Assembly (NCBI RefSeq): GCF_965279675.1
Contig: NZ_CBDIIJ010000002.1
Coordinates: forward strand, 992,001-1,056,000
Source: Mucisphaera sp965279675
Lineage (GTDB): Bacteria; Planctomycetota; Phycisphaerae; Phycisphaerales; Phycisphaeraceae
Reading direction: 5' to 3'
Length of the DNA: 64,000 nt
Shown here: positions 60,939 to 64,000 of the stretch, in pieces
Position numbering within the stretch: the first letter of the stretch is position 1
How the letters are laid out: every line of letters starts with the position of its first letter
Translations under genes and position numbers: made by a program
Notes under the pieces: model-generated
Databases searched by the model: none
The model's input: the letters and a program-made list of their open reading frames with translations, nothing else
Told to the model about the DNA's origin: nothing

Positions 60939-63314
60939 ATGGATGGTGTTGATCCGAGTTTACTGCAGGACTTCCTGACCGAGTCGGGCGAGCTGATTGA
61001 TCAGCTTGACAGCGATCTCGTGAAGCTGGAGACGGCGGATGAGGTTGAGCAGAAGGAGCTGCTGAACAGTTGTTTCCGTGCATTGCATACGATTAAGGGT
61101 GCGGCGAGCTTTCTGAATCTGGAGAGCATCATTCGGTTTGCGCACGCGCCTGAGGATGCGTTGAATCGGATGCGTAAGGGCGAGATTCCGGTCACGGATG
61201 TGACGATGGACGTGCTGCTTCAGAGTGCGGATGTGGTTCGTCGGATGATTGATGATCTTGGTCAGGGCCGGGAGGTTGAGCCTGCTCCGGAGCCGTTGAT
61301 GGCGTCGATCAAGGAATTGGTTGATGCGCCTGCGTCGGCGGGATTGGCTGAAGCGGCGGCGGAGCCGTTGGCTGTGGCGGTTGCTGAGGAAGTGGTTGCA
61401 GCTGGTGATGGTGCATCGGGTGGGGGTACGGCGACGAAGCCGTTGACGCTCGGCGAGCAGAAGCTGGACCTGCTGGACTTCATGGTGACGGACCTGAAGG
61501 AGACGGTAGAGCAGCTTGATGAGGCGGTGGCGGGTCTGGGTAATGATGCGACGCGGGCCGATGCGGCGGAGCACCTGGTCGAGATTGGTGACAGTCTGGT
61601 GAAGACGGCGGCCTTCTTTGAGCTGGATGATCTGAGCAGGCTGGTGTCGTCCTTGTTCGAGAAGGCCGAGAAGTTCAAGTCGCTGGAGGGTGCGGCTGTC
61701 GACGAGGTGATGGTGCGTGTGCGTGCCATCGCGTGGCTGGTTGAGCGGTCGGCGGAGGCGCTGACGAATCGTCGGGCGCTGGACATGGATGTTGATGGCC
61801 TGGTGCTTCGGCTCAAGGCACTGGCGGATGGGGAGGCGATTGAGGACGTGGTCGCTGGGAAGCACGGCGGGGAGGTGAAGGCGCTGCTGCTGCTTGATGG
61901 CGTGCTCACGGAGGCTCAGTATGGCGAGCTCTCGGGCGATGCGGTGGCGGAGGTTGAGTCTGCGATTTCGGCTGTGACGGAGAATCTGTCCGAGGTGGCG
62001 GCGGCGGTGGATTCGGCTGCGCTAACGGAGGCGGCTGCTGCGTCGGCACCGGCCAAGGCTCCAGAGGCTGCGGGTGGCAAGAGCGAGCCGGCGCGTGCGG
62101 CGGCGAAGCCTGTTGCGGAGCAGACGATTCGTGTGGAGGTGGGGCGGCTGGAGTCGCTGTTGAACCTCGTGGGTCAGCTGGTGCTCAACAAGAACCGGTT
62201 GCTGGGCCTTACGCGAACGATTCGTGACAGCGGGGTCCCGCAGGAGTTGGCGGAGAACTTTGCTGGTGCTTCGGGTGAGTTGGATCAGCTGATGGGCGAG
62301 TTGCAGATGGGTGTGATGCGGACCCGGATGCAGCCGCTGGCGAAGCTGTTTGATCGTTACCCGCGGGTTATTCGGGATGTGGCTCGGACGACTGGCAAGA
62401 AGATCCGGCTCGATATTGAGGGCAAGGACACCGAGGTCGACAAGAGTGTGCTGGAGCAGTTGTCTGACCCGCTGGTGCATATTCTGCGGAACTCGGCGGA
62501 CCACGGCGTGGAATCGATCGAGGACCGGAAGGCGCAGGGCAAGCCGGAGGAGGGTGTGATTCGGCTGGTGGCCGAGCATCAGGGCAGCCATGTGCGGATT
62601 GCGATTATCGATGATGGGAAGGGTCTGGACCGGGAGGTACTGGGTGCCAAGGCTGTCGAGCGCGGACTGGTGACTGAGGACGCGTTGGCGACGATGGAAG
62701 ATGAGGACGTGTTTCGTTTCATCTTCCAGGCAGGCTTCTCGACGGCGAAGGCGGTGAGTGATCTGTCGGGTCGTGGGGTGGGGATGGATGTGGTTCGGAC
62801 GAACGTTGAGAAGATCAACGGGACCATCAACATCAGCTCGAAGAAGGGTGAGGGGACGACGATGGAGATCCTGATTCCGCTGACGGTGGCGATCATGCCA
62901 GCGATGGTGACGGGGGTTGGCGGTCATCTGTATGCGATTCCGCTTCAGAGCATCGTTGAGATCGTGCGGCCGGACGAGCATGGTCGTCACACGGTGAAGG
63001 GCCAGGAGGTGATTCGTCTGCGGGATACGGTTCTGCCGTTGATCGACATGGTGGATTGCCTGGGCGAGCGTCGGTCGGATGACGCGGGTCGGTTCGCGGT
63101 GGTGATTGGTGTTGGCAATCAGCGAGCGGGGCTGCTGGTTGATCGGCTGGTGGGGCAGCAGGAGATTGTGATCAAGCCTTTGGATGATGGCTACACCCAG
63201 GGTGGGCCGTTTAGTGGCGCGACGATTCAGGAGGATGGCGAGGTGAGCCTGATTCTGGATGTGGCGCAGGTGCTTCGATACCAGAAACCGGTTTTGGAAC
63301 AGATGGCGGCCTGA
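60939..63314 (+). CDS. cheA: chemotaxis histidine kinase CheA
   Basis: A 791-residue CheA. P1 (about 1-105) has the phosphorylated His50 in FRALHTIKGAASF. A second Hpt-like helical bundle (about 165-285) lacks the His. The dimerisation helices start TIRVEVGRLESLLNLVGQLV (about 395). The kinase domain has HILRNSADHGVES (N-box), IIDDGKGLD (G1) and SGRGVGMDVV (G2). The C-terminal P5 CheW-like domain (about 645-791) ends the protein. Alanine-rich linkers separate the domains. No P2-type CheY-binding domain is recognisable. Confidence 0.95.
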   Translation: MDGVDPSLLQDFLTESGELIDQLDSDLVKLETADEVEQKELLNSCFRALHTIKGAASFLNLESIIRFAHAPEDALNRMRKGEIPVTDVTMDVLLQSADVVRRMIDDLGQGREVEPAPEPLMASIKELVDAPASAGLAEAAAEPLAVAVAEEVVAAGDGASGGGTATKPLTLGEQKLDLLDFMVTDLKETVEQLDEAVAGLGNDATRADAAEHLVEIGDSLVKTAAFFELDDLSRLVSSLFEKAEKFKSLEGAAVDEVMVRVRAIAWLVERSAEALTNRRALDMDVDGLVLRLKALADGEAIEDVVAGKHGGEVKALLLLDGVLTEAQYGELSGDAVAEVESAISAVTENLSEVAAAVDSAALTEAAAASAPAKAPEAAGGKSEPARAAAKPVAEQTIRVEVGRLESLLNLVGQLVLNKNRLLGLTRTIRDSGVPQELAENFAGASGELDQLMGELQMGVMRTRMQPLAKLFDRYPRVIRDVARTTGKKIRLDIEGKDTEVDKSVLEQLSDPLVHILRNSADHGVESIEDRKAQGKPEEGVIRLVAEHQGSHVRIAIIDDGKGLDREVLGAKAVERGLVTEDALATMEDEDVFRFIFQAGFSTAKAVSDLSGRGVGMDVVRTNVEKINGTINISSKKGEGTTMEILIPLTVAIMPAMVTGVGGHLYAIPLQSIVEIVRPDEHGRHTVKGQEVIRLRDTVLPLIDMVDCLGERRSDDAGRFAVVIGVGNQRAGLLVDRLVGQQEIVIKPLDDGYTQGGPFSGATIQEDGEVSLILDVAQVLRYQKPVLEQMAA

Positions 63315-63338
63315 GCGGTCATAACCAAGGAGACAGGT

Positions 63339-63812
63339 GTGGATTCTTCATCGATTACCCCTTTTGTGACATCGACCACGAATGTGTTTGAGACGATGCT
63401 TCAGCTTCCGGTTGAGATCGGGAAGCCTGGCATCAAGAAGGAGCCGGAGCCGACGCATGACGTGTCGGGGATCATCGGTCTTTCGGGCGACATCGAGGGT
63501 CTGGTGGTTGTGAGTTTTCCTACGGCGACGGCCGAGCGGATTGTGAGTCTGTTCACGGGCGAGAGCCTGGACGCCTCGAACCCGGATTTTGCGGATGCGG
63601 TTGGTGAGTTGGTGAACATGATTTCCGGTGGTGCGAAGGCGCAGTTTGAGGGTCGATCGATCTCGATCTCTGTGCCTTCGGTGGTGGTCGGGAGCGGCCA
63701 TACGATCTTCGGCAAGTCGGACATGACTGGCGTGACGATTCCGTGCAGTTGTGACGTTGGCGAGTTCAGTGTGGAGGTCTCGATGAAGCAGTGGGTGGCT
63801 GCAGCTGCCTGA
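63339..63812 (+). CDS. cheX: chemotaxis phosphatase CheX-like (CheC family)
   Basis: A 157-residue CheC/CheX family protein that would dephosphorylate CheY-P. The fold signature DAVGELVNMISGGAKAQF holds the E-x2-N active residues. SGDIEGLVVVSFPTATAERI matches the central strand. Length fits CheX (about 155). GTG start with AAGGAG 7 bases upstream. It lies between cheA and cheY, consistent with a phosphatase for the latter. Confidence 0.88.
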   Translation: MDSSSITPFVTSTTNVFETMLQLPVEIGKPGIKKEPEPTHDVSGIIGLSGDIEGLVVVSFPTATAERIVSLFTGESLDASNPDFADAVGELVNMISGGAKAQFEGRSISISVPSVVVGSGHTIFGKSDMTGVTIPCSCDVGEFSVEVSMKQWVAAAA

Positions 63813-63919
63813 GTGAGCTCTCTCGGAATGGATGTTGAAGGCGGCCGGTCGGGCTGCTGGCTGACGACAATTATCTCACCCCCCCTGCTGAGGCAGACGG
63901 GTATCAGGAGTCAAGAACG

Positions 63920-64000
63920 ATGAAGGTCATGTTGGTTGATGATTCGAAGACGATGCGCAATATCCAGAAGGGCATTCTGGCCCAGCTGGGCTACAGCGAG
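63920..64000 (+). CDS. cheY: CheY-like response regulator (3' part outside window)
   Basis: The first 27 residues are MKVMLVDDSKTMRNIQKGIL and onward, showing the acidic pair DD of a receiver domain. An AGGAG lies 9 bases before the ATG. The rest lies beyond the right edge. Position after cheA and cheX supports a CheY function. Confidence 0.85.
   Translation, partial: MKVMLVDDSKTMRNIQKGILAQLGYSE

Overview
This is a GC-rich bacterial window that fits a planctomycete, most likely of the Phycisphaerae type. The signs are an Alternative Complex III (actA/actB, with an extended-Tat MoCo-like ActB), a fused aroDE, an ECF sigma gene next to a membrane protein carrying an H-X9-DG pseudopilin motif, a PpiC lipoprotein, and HflK/HflC-type SPFH proteins beside an ABC exporter. 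No rRNA, tRNA, CRISPR array, prophage or insertion sequence was recognised.

Layout. 1-3.9 kb (minus): start of the ACIII respiratory operon (pentaheme ActA, iron-sulfur ActB, cut by the window edge). 4.4-24.2 kb: mostly housekeeping genes (PPIase lipoprotein, yraN, aroDE, ECF sigma plus putative anti-sigma, gmhA, SDR, pyrE, glycosidase-like protein, cysteine desulfurase, lysA, FHA-GspE ATPase, ruvB, Ca/Na antiporter, SCO1, ABC-2 permease, clpP, lipoprotein). 24.2-35.1 kb: an envelope/exopolysaccharide locus (murJ, double-VanZ protein, three GT4 glycosyltransferases, O-antigen ligase-like protein, a hyaluronidase-like protein, a GT2-acyltransferase fusion and a stand-alone WcaF-like acyltransferase). 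35.2-37.2 kb (minus): amt and glnK/glnB for ammonium uptake. 37.2-38.1 kb: a long intergenic region rich in dyads. 38.1-43.1 kb: a large Gly-rich secreted protein, a zinc-ribbon membrane protein and a rhomboid-TPR protein. 43.2-54.3 kb: a six-gene minus-strand cluster (multi-TM SPFH, HflC-like, HflK-like, ABC ATPase, ABC permease, TPR-like membrane protein) plus a divergent ABC-2 permease. 54.5-58.0 kb: P1B metal ATPase, a likely structured RNA and Sua5. 58.1-64 kb (plus): a diguanylate cyclase followed by the chemotaxis genes cheW-cheR-cheA-cheX-cheY (cheY cut by the window edge).

Two window-wide signals stand out. First, the plus strand is strongly C-rich left of about 35 kb and strongly G-rich right of about 38 kb, whichever strand the genes are on. 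That is the sign change expected at a replication origin, although no dnaA or consensus DnaA box is present. Second, at least twelve genes without a Shine-Dalgarno sequence have a TANNNT box 6-9 bases before the start codon, implying widespread leaderless transcription. Genes inside operons, including the che, P-II and amt genes, instead have clear Shine-Dalgarno sequences.
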